This document shows positions 34,532-43,789 of a DNA stretch of 64,000 bases, one piece after another (within the stretch, counting starts at the first letter, position 1; each line of letters opens with the position of its first letter). This DNA is from Amaricoccus macauensis (GTDB lineage Bacteria > Pseudomonadota > Alphaproteobacteria > Rhodobacterales > Rhodobacteraceae), in the NCBI RefSeq assembly GCF_014201905.1, contig NZ_JACHFM010000001.1, forward strand, positions 696,994-760,993, written 5' to 3'. A program made the position numbers and the translations under genes. The notes under the pieces were generated by a model that was not told the origin of the DNA, searched no databases, and worked only from the letters and a program-made list of their open reading frames with translations.

Positions 34532-36412
34532 GTAGGTGCCGGGCGCATCGCAGAGCACCGGCAGGTGGTGCTCCGGGGCACCCATCGGCGGCAGGGGCCC
34601 AAGCGGCCCCGACTGCTGGGCCAGCCATTTGATCCACTCCGGCCACCACGATCCCTGGTGAAGCGGCGCCTCGGCCACCCACGCCTCCGGGTCGCGGTAG
34701 GGATCGTGCGCACCCGTCGCGAGCAGGCGATAGTGGCGGCGCGGGCGCCCCGGTTCGGAGACGATACCGGCGTTGTGCCCACCGCTCGTCAGCACGAAGG
34801 TGATCGGCCCGTCGAAGCTCAGGTGGATCTTGTAGGCCGAGCGCCAGGGCGCCACGTGATCGGTCTCGGTCCCGACCGCGAAGGTCGGTACCCGGATGTC
34901 CGTCAGCGCCACCGGCGAGCCGCTCACCTCATATCGCCCCTCGGCGAGCTGGTTCTCAAGGAAAAGGTGGCGCAGGTAGTCCGAGTGCATCCGGTACGGC
35001 AGTCTCGTTGCATCGGCGTTCCACGCCATGAGGTCATTCGGCGCCGGGCGGTCACCGATCAGGTACTCCCGGGTGAGCCGCGACCAGATGAGATCATTCG
35101 AGCGCAGGAGCTGGAATGCGCCGGCCATCTGCCATTTGTCGAGATAGCCCTGCCGCCACATCATGTCCTCGAGGAACGCGACCTGACTCTCGTCGATGAA
35201 GAGCATCAGCTCGCCCGCCTCGGTGAAGTCGGACTGCGCGGCAAGCAGCGTCACGCTCGCCAGCCGGTCATCGCCATCGCGGGCCATCGCCGCGGCGGCG
35301 ATGGTGAGGATCGTCCCGCCGAGGCAGTAGCCGCAGGCGTGCACCCGCGATGCCCCGGTGATGGTCTGCGCCACCTGGATCGCCGTCATCTGGCCGTCCC
35401 AGAGGTAGTCGTCCAGCCCGAGGCCGCGGTCGCCTTCGCCGGGGTTCTTCCAGGAGATGACGAAGACGGTGAACCCCTGCGCGACGAGGTAGCGCACGAG
35501 GCTGTTCGCCGGGCTCAGATCGAGGATGTAGTACTTCATGATCCACGCCGGGGTGATGATGACCGGCTCGGGGTGGACGGCGCCGGTCGTCGGCTCGTAC
35601 TGGATGAGCTCCATGATGCGGTTGCGAAACACCACCTTGCCGGGCGTCACCGCCACGTCGGTGCCGACGGTGAAGCCCTCCGGCCGTCCCGCACCCTCAC
35701 CGGCGAAGAGCCGCGCGGCATCCTCGATCCAGTTCTGCGCCCCACGGATGAAGTTGGCACCGCCGCTCCGGTGCGCCGCCTCCAGCACATCGGGGTTGGT
35801 GAAGACGAAGTTCGCCGGCGAGAAGATGTCGAGAAGCTGCCGGGCGGCGAAGGAAATCTGCGCCTCGTGCTCCTTCGAGACCCCGCGTACGCCGGTCGTG
35901 GCGTTCCACCACCATTGCTGGTTCAGGAGGAACGCCTGATAGAAGAAGTCGAACGGCGGCTGCTGCCAGCCCTCGGTGCGGAAGCGCCGGTCCTGTGGCA
36001 GCGGCTCGATGCAGGGGCTGTCGCGGCTCCCGAGCGCCCAGGCCTGCAGGCGCAGGGCCTTGCGGAACGCCTTCTCCATCAGGTCGAGACGCTTGCCGGG
36101 CGAGGCCGCAAGATGCACCGCCCAGTCGCCCCACGCGTTCAGCATCGCCGCGGGCGAGAGCCCGAGGGTCATCCGCGCGACGGTGGCATGGAGCGCCCGG
36201 TCGAGGGCGGCGCCCCGCTCGGGGTCGGCCGACGCAGCCTGCGCGGGCGGCAGCGCCCGGGCTTTCGGCACCCGGCGCTCTGACACTGGCTCCGTCCCGG
36301 CCGGGGACTGGGGCGGCGAGGCGGCGGCAGCGGAGGCGGAGGCCGCCTTCGGCTCTGCCGGCCGGCGCCGGCGCCGGCGCGGGCCGGCGTGCTCCTCGCC
36401 CCGATCAGGCAT
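34517..36412 (-). CDS. phaC: class I poly(3-hydroxyalkanoate) synthase
   Basis: A 631-residue polymerase that joins 3-hydroxyacyl-CoA into storage PHA. The lipase-like box is [13 protein letters not shown] with the catalytic cysteine (about residue 350); the Asp and His of the triad lie in [10 protein letters not shown] and [30 protein letters not shown] and PWINKFYILDL-like text ([12 protein letters not shown]) are standard. The first 60 residues are Arg/Ala/Pro-rich and outside the fold. The start overlaps the phasin stop by one base (TGATG), so both are co-translated. Confidence 0.94.
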   Translation of the reverse strand: MPDRGEEHAGPRRRRRRPAEPKAASASAAAASPPQSPAGTEPVSERRVPKARALPPAQAASADPERGAALDRALHATVARMTLGLSPAAMLNAWGDWAVHLAASPGKRLDLMEKAFRKALRLQAWALGSRDSPCIEPLPQDRRFRTEGWQQPPFDFFYQAFLLNQQWWWNATTGVRGVSKEHEAQISFAARQLLDIFSPANFVFTNPDVLEAAHRSGGANFIRGAQNWIEDAARLFAGEGAGRPEGFTVGTDVAVTPGKVVFRNRIMELIQYEPTTGAVHPEPVIITPAWIMKYYILDLSPANSLVRYLVAQGFTVFVISWKNPGEGDRGLGLDDYLWDGQMTAIQVAQTITGASRVHACGYCLGGTILTIAAAAMARDGDDRLASVTLLAAQSDFTEAGELMLFIDESQVAFLEDMMWRQGYLDKWQMAGAFQLLRSNDLIWSRLTREYLIGDRPAPNDLMAWNADATRLPYRMHSDYLRHLFLENQLAEGRYEVSGSPVALTDIRVPTFAVGTETDHVAPWRSAYKIHLSFDGPITFVLTSGGHNAGIVSEPGRPRRHYRLLATGAHDPYRDPEAWVAEAPLHQGSWWPEWIKWLAQQSGPLGPLPPMGAPEHHLPVLCDAPGTYVAAP

Positions 36413-37269
36413 CAGGACCGCTCAGCCTCAGCGCCAGCAGGAACCGACTCGGGCACCGGCGCCGCCTTGGGAGCGGCAGCGTCCGACGTCGCAACCTCGG
36501 GCTTCGCGGCCTCGACCTTCGCGGCTTCCGGCTTCGTGGCCTCGACCTTCGCGGTTTCCGGCTTCGTGGCCTCGACCTTCGCGGCTTCCGGCTTCGCGGC
36601 CTCGACCTTCGCGGCTTCCGGCTTCGCGGCCGCGACCTTCGCGGCTTCCGGCTTCGTGGCCTCGACCTTCGCGGTTTCCGGCTTCGCGGCCTCGACCTTC
36701 GCGGCCTCAGATACTGCGGCCACCGGCGCGGCAGACTTCGGGGCGGCAGCCTTCGGCGATGCCGTCTTCCGCACCGCACTCCTCCGCGCGGTCTTCCGCA
36801 CTACCGGTTCGGGGGCGACCAACTCGGCCTCGACACCCGGCATCGGCGGGGTCAAATCGGCCATCGGGCTCGGGGTCACCTCGGCAACCGCCGAAGCCGC
36901 CGCCTGCGCGACCTCGGCGCCGTCCTGAACGGATTCCCGCACGTGCTGGCCGTAGATCCCGGCGAAGGAACCGAGGTTGTCGGTGTATTGCTTGACCGTG
37001 CGTTCGAGATAGCGGCTCCAGACCGCCATCTGCTCCTGCAGGGTCGACGCCTGAGAAAGCGCCCGCAGGGTGTCGCGGTTGTCCTCGAGGCGGGCGCTGG
37101 CAAAGCGGAACCCCTCGCCATACAGCCGCTCGATACGCTCAAGCGCCAGCCGATGCGCAGCAACCGCGACCCCGAGCCCGTCCCGGGTTTCGGCGGCATC
37201 AACGACGGCAGCGGCGGCACTCTGCGACTTGGAGGCGGGAGGCGTAGGCCGGGAGACCTGTGCGTTCAT
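36412..37269 (-). CDS. phasin with a long Ala/Lys/Glu/Pro repeat tail
   Basis: A 285-residue granule-associated protein. Residues about 30-120 form the amphipathic helical phasin domain ([40 protein letters not shown]). Residues about 160-285 are low-complexity, with seven 10-residue repeats of the type [10 protein letters not shown]. The architecture recalls PhaF-type phasins, whose histone-like Lys/Ala/Pro tail ties granules to DNA, but each repeat here has two Lys and two Glu, so the tail is close to neutral. The start at 37269 has AAGGAG six bases upstream. It precedes and is coupled to phaC. Confidence 0.88.
   Translation of the reverse strand: MNAQVSRPTPPASKSQSAAAAVVDAAETRDGLGVAVAAHRLALERIERLYGEGFRFASARLEDNRDTLRALSQASTLQEQMAVWSRYLERTVKQYTDNLGSFAGIYGQHVRESVQDGAEVAQAAASAVAEVTPSPMADLTPPMPGVEAELVAPEPVVRKTARRSAVRKTASPKAAAPKSAAPVAAVSEAAKVEAAKPETAKVEATKPEAAKVAAAKPEAAKVEAAKPEAAKVEATKPETAKVEATKPEAAKVEAAKPEVATSDAAAPKAAPVPESVPAGAEAERS
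36496..36705 (-). repeat. seven tandem 30-bp repeats inside the phasin gene
   Basis: Seven contiguous 30-base units run from 36496 to 36705 with only one to three differences each, such as CGTGG versus CGCGG and CGGT versus CGGC. They keep frame and encode the decapeptide [10 protein letters not shown] or close variants ([20 protein letters not shown]). Such arrays change copy number easily by slippage or recombination. Confidence 0.93.
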
Positions 37270-37360
37270 TTCACTCTCCTTCAAAGGTGGACCGGGACGC
37301 CTGTGGCGCCGCCGGCCATCTCATGGAAATCAGCGGAATCGGCGGCCCGAGACATGACGG

Positions 37361-37380
37361 GCAAGCCTTGCTAAGGCAAG
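37361..37380. promoter_or_regulatory. overlapping inverted repeats upstream of the phasin-phaC operon (candidate PhaR operator)
   Basis: GCAAG-C-CTTGC (37361-37371) overlaps CTTGC-TAAG-GCAAG (37367-37380), about 100 bases before the phasin start. The second has the TGC-N4-GCA core. In Paracoccus the PHA regulator PhaR binds a TGC-spacer-GCA type site before phasin genes. I infer an operator from the shape and position; no PhaR gene is in the window. Confidence 0.4.
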
Positions 37381-37425
37381 AGGACCAGGCGCTGCAAGAC
37401 ACAACTTCTGGTAGAAACATTCCAT

Positions 37426-38409
37426 TCAGCCCGCCGGACCGGCCGCGGCATAGATCATGTCGATCAACCGCTGATTGCCTCGCGACATTTCCAGCGTGCA
37501 GGGATAGGGCGCGCCGTCGAGCAGGCTGGCGTTGAAGGCGTCGATCTGCGCCCGGTACTGGTCCGAGCGCGGGAAACGCTCGAAGACGGTGCGCGCGTCA
37601 CTGTTGCGAAGCTCGATCACCGGGTCACCATACGCCCCGGCGTTGAACGGCGCGTGCACCGAGAGCCAACCCTTGTCGCCGTGGAACGTCATGATCTGCC
37701 GCGGCGCGAGCCGCATGGAGACGTAGAAGTCGAGGGTGAAGTCGGGGAAGTCGACGACTGCCCGGGCCGCGGCATCGATGCCGCCGTCCCAGTCGATGCT
37801 GGCATAGGGCACCGCCGTCGGCTCGGCGCCGGTGACGAAGCGCGTCGAGATCGCCGGATAGACGCCGATGTCGCGCAGCGCGCCGCCGCCGAGCTCGGGC
37901 ATGTTGCGGATGTTCGCCGGATCGGGGTTGTAGAAGCTGAAGGCGCCCTGCACCGCACTCACCCGGCCGATGGCGCCCTCAGCCACCAGCTCCTTCGCGC
38001 GGATCCACTGCGGGTGATGCGTCACCATGAAGGCTTCGACCGCGAGCAGACCGGTGCGGTCGCGAAGCTCGATCAGGCCGTCGATCTCCTCGGCTCGAAG
38101 CGCGATCGGCTTCTCGCAGAGCACGGGCTTGCCAGCCTCGAGGCATTTGCGCGTCCAGGGGACGTGCGCGTCGTTCGGCAGGGGAATGTAGATCGCATCC
38201 ACGTCCGGATCGGCGAGAAGCGCATCGTAGTCGTCATGAAGGCGGACGCCCGGTCCGTAGGGTGCGGCGAGGGCAGCGGCCTTTCCGGGAGTGCGACTCG
38301 CGACCGCGGCGAGCTCGCCCCGGTCGCTCAGATGGATGCCGGGCACCACCCACTCGCGGGCGATCTTGCCTGCGCCGAGGATCCCCCAGCGCACGCGATC
38401 CTTCGTCAT
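37426..38409 (-). CDS. Gfo/Idh/MocA family NAD(P)-dependent oxidoreductase
   Basis: A 327-residue dehydrogenase. WGILGAGKIAREWVVPGI is the N-terminal Rossmann fold, and CEKPIALRAEEI holds the family EKP motif with the catalytic lysine. YNPDPANIRNMPELGGGALRDIGVYPA is the substrate-domain signature seen in D-xylose/glucose-fructose-type members. The substrate is probably a sugar or inositol derivative; none is specified by the neighbours. Confidence 0.88.
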   Translation of the reverse strand: MTKDRVRWGILGAGKIAREWVVPGIHLSDRGELAAVASRTPGKAAALAAPYGPGVRLHDDYDALLADPDVDAIYIPLPNDAHVPWTRKCLEAGKPVLCEKPIALRAEEIDGLIELRDRTGLLAVEAFMVTHHPQWIRAKELVAEGAIGRVSAVQGAFSFYNPDPANIRNMPELGGGALRDIGVYPAISTRFVTGAEPTAVPYASIDWDGGIDAAARAVVDFPDFTLDFYVSMRLAPRQIMTFHGDKGWLSVHAPFNAGAYGDPVIELRNSDARTVFERFPRSDQYRAQIDAFNASLLDGAPYPCTLEMSRGNQRLIDMIYAAAGPAG

Positions 38410-38483
38410 GTCGACCTCCCCTCGTGTTCTTATGACTGCTACCTAGGCATTGCTCCGGGACGAAGCAACGGGAGGAACCTCTG

Positions 38484-38952
38484 GTGCCCGAAATGGATAC
38501 GCTGAGACTGCCTGCGGAGGGCGGATGCCGCTGTGGCAAGGGTGCGATTTCGCATAACGGCGCCGCCGCTCTTCACGTCCGCCTGCCACTGTCGCGGCTG
38601 CCAGAAGATGACCGGAGGGCCGTATTCGCTGAGCGTCGCCATCCCCTCGGAGGGCTTCGAGGTCACCGAGGGCGAACCGGTGATCGGCGGGATGCACGCC
38701 GAGCCGCAGCACTTCTTCTGCGGCTGGTGCATGAGCTGGCTCTTCACCCGGATCCCGGGCGTCGACTTCTTCGTGAATGTGCGCGCCCCGATGCTCGACC
38801 ATGCGGATTGGGCCGTACCGTTCATCGAAACCTGCACCTCGGAGGCCCTGCCCTGGGCGCTGACCGGAGCGCGCCACGCCTATCCCGGTTTCCCGCCGAT
38901 GGAAGATCTCGGGGCGATCCTCGCGGCCTACCGCTCTGCGACCGACGGCTAG
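38484..38952 (+). pseudogene. GFA family (glutathione-dependent formaldehyde-activating-like) protein, split by a frameshift
   Basis: Two overlapping frames together make one GFA protein. Frame one starts at GTG 38484 (GGAGG eight bases upstream) and reads to RLPAEGGCRCGK, the expected first zinc cysteines. Frame two continues as VRFRITAPPLFTSACHC...CQKMTGG to the stop at 38952. Removing one G from the GGG at 38540-38542 joins them as CGKVRFRIT, exactly the family pattern. The frame-two part alone (GTG 38533, 139 residues) would lack the first CXC zinc ligands. Either a true +1 frameshift mutation or a base error. Corrected length is about 155 residues. Substrates of this family are unknown. 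Confidence 0.85.
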
Positions 38953-38980
38953 CGCGTTATCCGGTGCCATCGCGACACCC

Positions 38981-39904
38981 CTAGGACATCCCCCGATCGC
39001 CGGCGGCCGGTGCGGCGTAGGCCTCGACGCCGGTAAAGATCACATCGGCGACCATCGGGCCGTGTCGGGCCGCGAGGCTTGCGATGATCGCGCCGCGCCG
39101 CCGGTCGGCTTCGGCGAGGTCGAGACTGGCGCCCTCCGGCAGCACCGCGTGAACGACGATGTAGGCGGTGCGCCCCGGACGGGTCGCACGCACGAAGAGG
39201 CGACCGATTGGCAGCCCGGCGAGGGCGGCTTTCACACGCGCCTCCATGTCGGCGACGATGGCCGCGTCCGGCGCCCGGTTCAGCAGCGCGAAAAGACCGC
39301 CAAGCGCCATGCGCACCGGAATCGCGATGGAGAGCAGCACGACGAGGGCGACCATGGCCGGATCGACGAGCGCGGCGGCGCCCGCGTGGCCGCCGCGCTC
39401 GAGCAGCGTGGCGAGCACGAAGCCGGAGAGCACGCCGCCCGAGACGATGGCGTTCACCGTCCAGTTCTCGACGTCAGCGGCGACGAGCGGGCTCGGGCGG
39501 GCGCGGTTCTCCCGGCGCAAGATGAGCGCGACCACGGTGCAGGCGACCGTGGCCGCGACGGCGTAGAGGATCGCCGGCCCGAACGCGACGGCGCGCCCGC
39601 CGGCGGCGACCGCGGCCACCGCATCGACGAGGGCAAAGAGCGAGACCCCGAGGATCAGCAGCCCCTTGCCGGTGTTGATCAGCGGCTCGAAGAACATGTA
39701 GCCGAACGGATAACGCGCATCGTCCGGCCGGGCGACGAGCGTCGAGACCCGCAGCGCCAGCAGCGCCGTCGCGAAGAAGCAGAGGTTGAAAAGACCGTCG
39801 AGCAGGATCGCGCCCGATCCGGTCAGGAGCGCCGCCGTCGTGCCGACGAAGCCGAGTGCGAGCGCGGCGCCCGCCGAGAGGCCGAGGGCGCCGCGCTCGG
39901 TCAT
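38981..39904 (-). CDS. cation diffusion facilitator-like transporter with altered metal site
   Basis: A 307-residue protein with six helices and a short cytoplasmic domain. DGLFN in helix 2 and YPFGYMFFEPL after it are CDF hallmarks. The Zn site of E. coli YiiP (Asp45, Asp49, His153, Asp157) corresponds by alignment to Asp36, Asn40, Asn147 and Asn151 here, so three of four ligands are replaced by asparagine. It may move another ion or have lost transport. The gene begins three bases after the mcl1 stop and is probably co-transcribed. Confidence 0.8.
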   Translation of the reverse strand: MTERGALGLSAGAALALGFVGTTAALLTGSGAILLDGLFNLCFFATALLALRVSTLVARPDDARYPFGYMFFEPLINTGKGLLILGVSLFALVDAVAAVAAGGRAVAFGPAILYAVAATVACTVVALILRRENRARPSPLVAADVENWTVNAIVSGGVLSGFVLATLLERGGHAGAAALVDPAMVALVVLLSIAIPVRMALGGLFALLNRAPDAAIVADMEARVKAALAGLPIGRLFVRATRPGRTAYIVVHAVLPEGASLDLAEADRRRGAIIASLAARHGPMVADVIFTGVEAYAAPAAGDRGMS

Positions 39905-39907
39905 GCT

Positions 39908-40882
39908 TCAGCCCGCGATCATTTCGGCCTGCCTCACGATCACCTGCGCCTGCCGAACCGAGGCGAGGTCAATGAGGCGGCCCTTGTAGACCGCGGCCCC
40001 CTGCCCCTTTTCATCGGCCTCCTTCATGGCGGCGAGGATGGCGCGGGCCTCGGAGACCTGTTCCTCCGAGGGCGTGAAGACGGAGTTCGCGAGCGCGATC
40101 TGCTTGGGATGGATCGCCCACTTGCCGACCATGCCCAGGGTGGCGGAGCGCCGCGCCTGAGCGAGGAAGCCGTCGTCGTCGGAGAAGTCGCCGTAGGGCC
40201 CGTCCACCGGCAGGATGCCCGCCGAGCGGCACGCGGCGACGATGGCTGCGGTGACACCGTGCCACGGGTCGCCGTAGACCCGGTCACGCGGCCCCTCCAG
40301 CTCCTTCGGCGGCAGCATGTAGTAGTTTTCCTGAGTGCCACCGATGCCGGTGGTCTGCATCCCCATCGATGCGGCGAAATCCGCGGCGCCGAGGCTCATC
40401 GCCTGCATGCGCGGGCTCGACGAGGCGATCTCGGCGACGTTGCGGAAGCCGAGCGCGGTCTCGATGATGACCTCGAAGCCCACCTTCTTCTTCCGGCCCT
40501 TCGCCATCTCGATCGCCGAGGCGAGCGCGTCGACAGTGTAGATGTCCTTCGCGTTGCCGGCCTTCGGGATCATGAAGAGGTCGATGCGCTCACCGGCCTG
40601 CTCGAGGACGTCGACGACGTCGCGATACCAGAACTCGGTGTCGAGGCCGTTGATCCGCACCGAGAGGGTCTTCTTGCCCCAGTCGATGTCGTTGATCGCC
40701 TTGATGATGTTCGCCCGCGCCGCCGCCTTGTCGGCCGGCGCGACCGAATCCTCCAGGTCGAGGTTGATCACGTCCGCCTCGGACGATGCCATCTTTGCGA
40801 AAAGCTCAGGCCGGGAGCCCGGGCCGAAAAGCTGGCAACGGTTCGGGCGGGCGGGCGCGGTCGGCGGGACGGTGAAGCTCAT
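39908..40882 (-). CDS. mcl1: L-malyl-CoA / beta-methylmalyl-CoA lyase
   Basis: A 324-residue HpcH/HpaI lyase that reversibly splits beta-methylmalyl-CoA into glyoxylate and propionyl-CoA, and L-malyl-CoA into glyoxylate and acetyl-CoA, in the ethylmalonyl-CoA pathway. RPNRCQLFGPGSRPELF, INLDLEDSVAP, SLGAADFAASMGMQTTGIGG and GKWAIHPKQIALAN closely match Rhodobacter Mcl1, with the metal-binding Glu/Asp retained. ATG 40882 has GGAG five bases upstream; GTG 40888 overlaps that site and is rejected. A good promoter lies 35 bases upstream. Confidence 0.94.
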   Translation of the reverse strand: MSFTVPPTAPARPNRCQLFGPGSRPELFAKMASSEADVINLDLEDSVAPADKAAARANIIKAINDIDWGKKTLSVRINGLDTEFWYRDVVDVLEQAGERIDLFMIPKAGNAKDIYTVDALASAIEMAKGRKKKVGFEVIIETALGFRNVAEIASSSPRMQAMSLGAADFAASMGMQTTGIGGTQENYYMLPPKELEGPRDRVYGDPWHGVTAAIVAACRSAGILPVDGPYGDFSDDDGFLAQARRSATLGMVGKWAIHPKQIALANSVFTPSEEQVSEARAILAAMKEADEKGQGAAVYKGRLIDLASVRQAQVIVRQAEMIAG

Positions 40883-40916
40883 CGGCACTCCGGGGTGCTA
40901 AGGACAGGTCCGGAGC

Positions 40917-40945
40917 TTGATAGTTGCCCCCAGATGGAGCGTCAA
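40917..40945 (-). promoter_or_regulatory. sigma70-type promoter for mcl1
   Basis: On the minus strand TTGACG (40945-40940) and TATCAA (40922-40917) are separated by 17 bases. Transcription would start near 40910, leaving a leader of about 28 bases before mcl1. This supports mcl1 and the CDF gene as a separate unit from the upstream SDR/purF genes. Confidence 0.6.
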
Positions 40946-40997
40946 CGCAAGAATATTGCGCCGCAACAAGGGGCCGGTAAGCCCGAGGCGCGCGGGA

Positions 40998-41678
40998 TCA
41001 GAGGTCCAGCGTCTCGATCATGCGGGCGGCCTCGACCGAGCAGGGCGGCAGGGTCGAGTTGTCCTCGCCCGGAAAGAAGCGGCCCCGAAGGGCGGTCGGC
41101 ATCGGGTTCGGGTGGAAAAGCTCGACCTTCGGCCCGAGCTGCACCGTCTCCGCCGCCCAGGAGCGCACCAGCGCCTCGGCGGCCGCCTTGGTCGCACCAT
41201 AGGCGCTGTAATAGGGCTGACCTGCGCGCGTGTCGGCGGCATAGACGAAGCGCCCGCCCGGCCGGGCCAGAAGGAGCGGCGCCATCATCACGATGAGCCG
41301 CTCGGTACCCTTGAAGTTCACCTCGACGCTGGTGTCGAAGTCCTTGTCCGAGAGGTGCGGGACCGGCGTCAGCGGCGCGGCGTGAGCGGCGCAGTGCACC
41401 ACGAGCGCGAGGTGGCCCCAGCGCTCGTGCAGCGCCAGCCCGAGCCGCTGCAGGCCGGCGGTATCCGTGAGCGAAACCGGCACGAGCGTCGGAGACGGCC
41501 CGCCATCGGCCTCGATGGCATCGGCAAGCGCTTCGAGCCCGCCCACGGTCCGGGCGAGGGCGATCACATGATCGCCGCGCGCGCCAAGCGCCCGGGCGAC
41601 GGCATAGCCGAGGCCACGGCTGGCCCCGGTCACGAGCACGAGCCGCGGCTCGGCAGCGGGCGTGGAAGCGTCGGTCAA
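40998..41678 (-). CDS. short-chain dehydrogenase/reductase (YciK-like)
   Basis: A 226-residue SDR. LVTGASRGLGYAVARALG is the cofactor-binding glycine motif and SAYGATKAAAEALV the catalytic YXXXK. VVHCAAHAAPLTPV replaces the usual NNAG. The gene overlaps purF by four bases (ATGA), an arrangement frequent in Rhodobacterales. The substrate is unknown. Confidence 0.87.
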   Translation of the reverse strand: MTDASTPAAEPRLVLVTGASRGLGYAVARALGARGDHVIALARTVGGLEALADAIEADGGPSPTLVPVSLTDTAGLQRLGLALHERWGHLALVVHCAAHAAPLTPVPHLSDKDFDTSVEVNFKGTERLIVMMAPLLLARPGGRFVYAADTRAGQPYYSAYGATKAAAEALVRSWAAETVQLGPKVELFHPNPMPTALRGRFFPGEDNSTLPPCSVEAARMIETLDL

Positions 41679-43132
41679 GCCGGAACCTTGAGTTTGAAGC
41701 CGCGTTGGATCCCATCCGACGGGCGGACCGGATAGTCGCCCGAGAAGCAGGCGTCGCAGAACTGTGGCTGGGCCGGATTGCGGCCCCCCTCCTGCTCGCA
41801 GGCGCGATAGAGGCCGTCGAGCGAGACGAATTTCAGGCTGTCGACGCCGACATAGTCGCGCATCTCTTCATCGCTCATGTTGGCGGCGAGGAGCTTCGAG
41901 CGGTCGGGCGTGTCGACGCCGTAGAAGCACGGCCACATGGTGGGCGGCGAGGCGATGCGGAAGTGTACCTCCGCCGCGCCCGCGTCCTCCAGCATCTCGC
42001 GGATCTTGCGGCTGGTGGTGCCGCGGACGACCGAGTCGTCGACAAGGATCACCCGCTTGCCGGCGATCAGCGCGCGGTTGACGTTGAGCTTCAGCCGCAC
42101 GCCCATGTTGCGGATCTGCTCGCTGGGCTCGATGAAGGTGCGGCCGACGTACTGATTGCGAATGATCCCCATGGCATAGGGGATGCCGCTTTCCTGGCTG
42201 TAGCCGATGGCCGCCGGCGTTCCGGAATCGGGCACCGGACAGACCAGATCGGCCTCGACCGGCGCCTCGCGCGCGAGCTCGACGCCGATCCGCCGCCGGG
42301 TCTCGTAGACCGACTGGCCGCCGATCACGCTGTCGGGCCGCGAGAAGTAGATCTTTTCAAAGACGCAGAAGCGCGGCTGGCGGCGCGGGAACGGGAAGGC
42401 GCTCTCGACGCCCTGCGGCGTGCAGATCACCATCTCGCCCGGCTCGATCTCGCGGACGAACTCGGCGCCGATGATGTCGAGGGCGCAGGTCTCGGACGCC
42501 AGCACCCAGCCGTCGCTCAGCCGGCCCAGCATCAGCGGCCGCACGCCGAGCGGATCGCGCACGCCGATGAGTTTCGAACGCGTCATGGCGACGATCGAGA
42601 ACGCGCCCTCGACGAGACGCAGGGCATCCTTCATCCGCTCGGGGATCGACCGTTGCATCGAGCGGGCCATCAGGTGGATGATGCACTCGGTATCCGAACT
42701 TGACTGGAAGATCGAACCGCGGCCGATCAGCTCCTCGCGAAGCGCATTGGCGTTCGTCAGGTTGCCGTTGTGGGCGATCGCCGCGCCGCCCATGGCGAAC
42801 TCGGCGAAGAGCGGCTGGACGTCGCGAATCTGCGTCCCGCCCTTGGAACCGGCGGTGGAGTAGCGCACGTGGCCGATGGCAAGCTCGCCCGGCAACGTCT
42901 CCATCAGCGAGGCGGAGGTGAAATTGTCGCGGACATAGCCGAAGCGGCGTTCGGACGCGAAGCCTTGCTTCGGATCATAGGCGACGATGCCCGCCGCCTC
43001 CTGACCGCGATGCTGGAGGGCGTGCAGGCCGAGCGCGACGAAGTTCGCCGCCTCCTGGACGCCGATGATGCCGAAAACGCCGCACTCCTCGCGCAGCTTG
43101 TCGTCGTCGGACTGATGGACAGGCAGGGACAT
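41675..43132 (-). CDS. purF: amidophosphoribosyltransferase
   Basis: A 485-residue enzyme of the first purine step: PRPP plus glutamine gives phosphoribosylamine. Cys17 in EECGVFGIIG becomes the N-terminal nucleophile after propeptide removal. IAHNGNLTNA and SSDTECIIHLMA belong to the glutaminase domain, and VILVDDSVVRGTTSRKI is the PRPP-binding loop. Length and motifs are normal. It lies downstream of cvpA, a classical pairing. Confidence 0.96.
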   Translation of the reverse strand: MSLPVHQSDDDKLREECGVFGIIGVQEAANFVALGLHALQHRGQEAAGIVAYDPKQGFASERRFGYVRDNFTSASLMETLPGELAIGHVRYSTAGSKGGTQIRDVQPLFAEFAMGGAAIAHNGNLTNANALREELIGRGSIFQSSSDTECIIHLMARSMQRSIPERMKDALRLVEGAFSIVAMTRSKLIGVRDPLGVRPLMLGRLSDGWVLASETCALDIIGAEFVREIEPGEMVICTPQGVESAFPFPRRQPRFCVFEKIYFSRPDSVIGGQSVYETRRRIGVELAREAPVEADLVCPVPDSGTPAAIGYSQESGIPYAMGIIRNQYVGRTFIEPSEQIRNMGVRLKLNVNRALIAGKRVILVDDSVVRGTTSRKIREMLEDAGAAEVHFRIASPPTMWPCFYGVDTPDRSKLLAANMSDEEMRDYVGVDSLKFVSLDGLYRACEQEGGRNPAQPQFCDACFSGDYPVRPSDGIQRGFKLKVPA

Positions 43133-43221
43133 GGCGCAGCGGTTCCGGGGAGAACGGGTTCGGCCGCTATATAGGACGCACTCGCAGCATTGTCACGAGG
43201 CCGTCACCGTCACGCGATGTC

Positions 43222-43773
43222 TCAGCGGCAACTGGACATGAGCGACGCATACCGGCTGGCAATCCACTGCGGCGCGTCGGCCGGCAGCATGGCGGCGATG
43301 CGCGCCTCAAGGCCGGCAAACACCGAAATCGAGTGGCTGTTGTCGATCTGCGGCACGCCGGAAGCGCCAAAAACCCGATTGTAGACCACGAGCGCGATCA
43401 CCACGAGCAGCACACCGCGCACGACCCCGAAGAGAAAGCCAAGGCCCTGATCGACGGGGCCGAGCGCGGATCCCTGCACCGCGCCGGCGATGAACGGGGT
43501 GATCAGCGAGATGATGACAAGCGCGATCACGAAGACCACGGCGAATCCCGCGAGGATGCCAAGCTCGCAGCTGGTGCCGAGCACGTCGCGCAGGAACGGG
43601 ATCTCGCGGATGAGCGGCTCGACGGCCGGCGCGAAGGCGAAACCGGCGAAGGCCGCGACGATCCAGCCGATGATCGACAACGATTCGCGTACCAGCCCGC
43701 GCGCATAGGCGAGGATGGCGGAAATGACGATCACGGCGAGGACGATGCCGTCGACAAGGGTGAAGCTCTGCAT
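43222..43773 (-). CDS. cvpA: CvpA family membrane protein
   Basis: A 183-residue protein with four hydrophobic segments: VDGIVLAVIVISAILAYARGLVRE is the CvpA signature. Needed for colicin V production in E. coli, it is more generally tied to envelope stress and purF expression; its molecular role is unclear. It is 16 bases from radA and 89 bases from purF. Confidence 0.9.
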   Translation of the reverse strand: MQSFTLVDGIVLAVIVISAILAYARGLVRESLSIIGWIVAAFAGFAFAPAVEPLIREIPFLRDVLGTSCELGILAGFAVVFVIALVIISLITPFIAGAVQGSALGPVDQGLGFLFGVVRGVLLVVIALVVYNRVFGASGVPQIDNSHSISVFAGLEARIAAMLPADAPQWIASRYASLMSSCR

Positions 43774-43789
43774 GGATCCTCAAGCTCAG

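Noticed and set aside
39062-41296. A 744-codon plus-strand open frame across the CDF, mcl1 and SDR genes
   Set aside because: All three minus-strand genes are complete with family motifs; the plus-strand frame is an antisense shadow of low-complexity Arg/Glu/Asp/Gly text.
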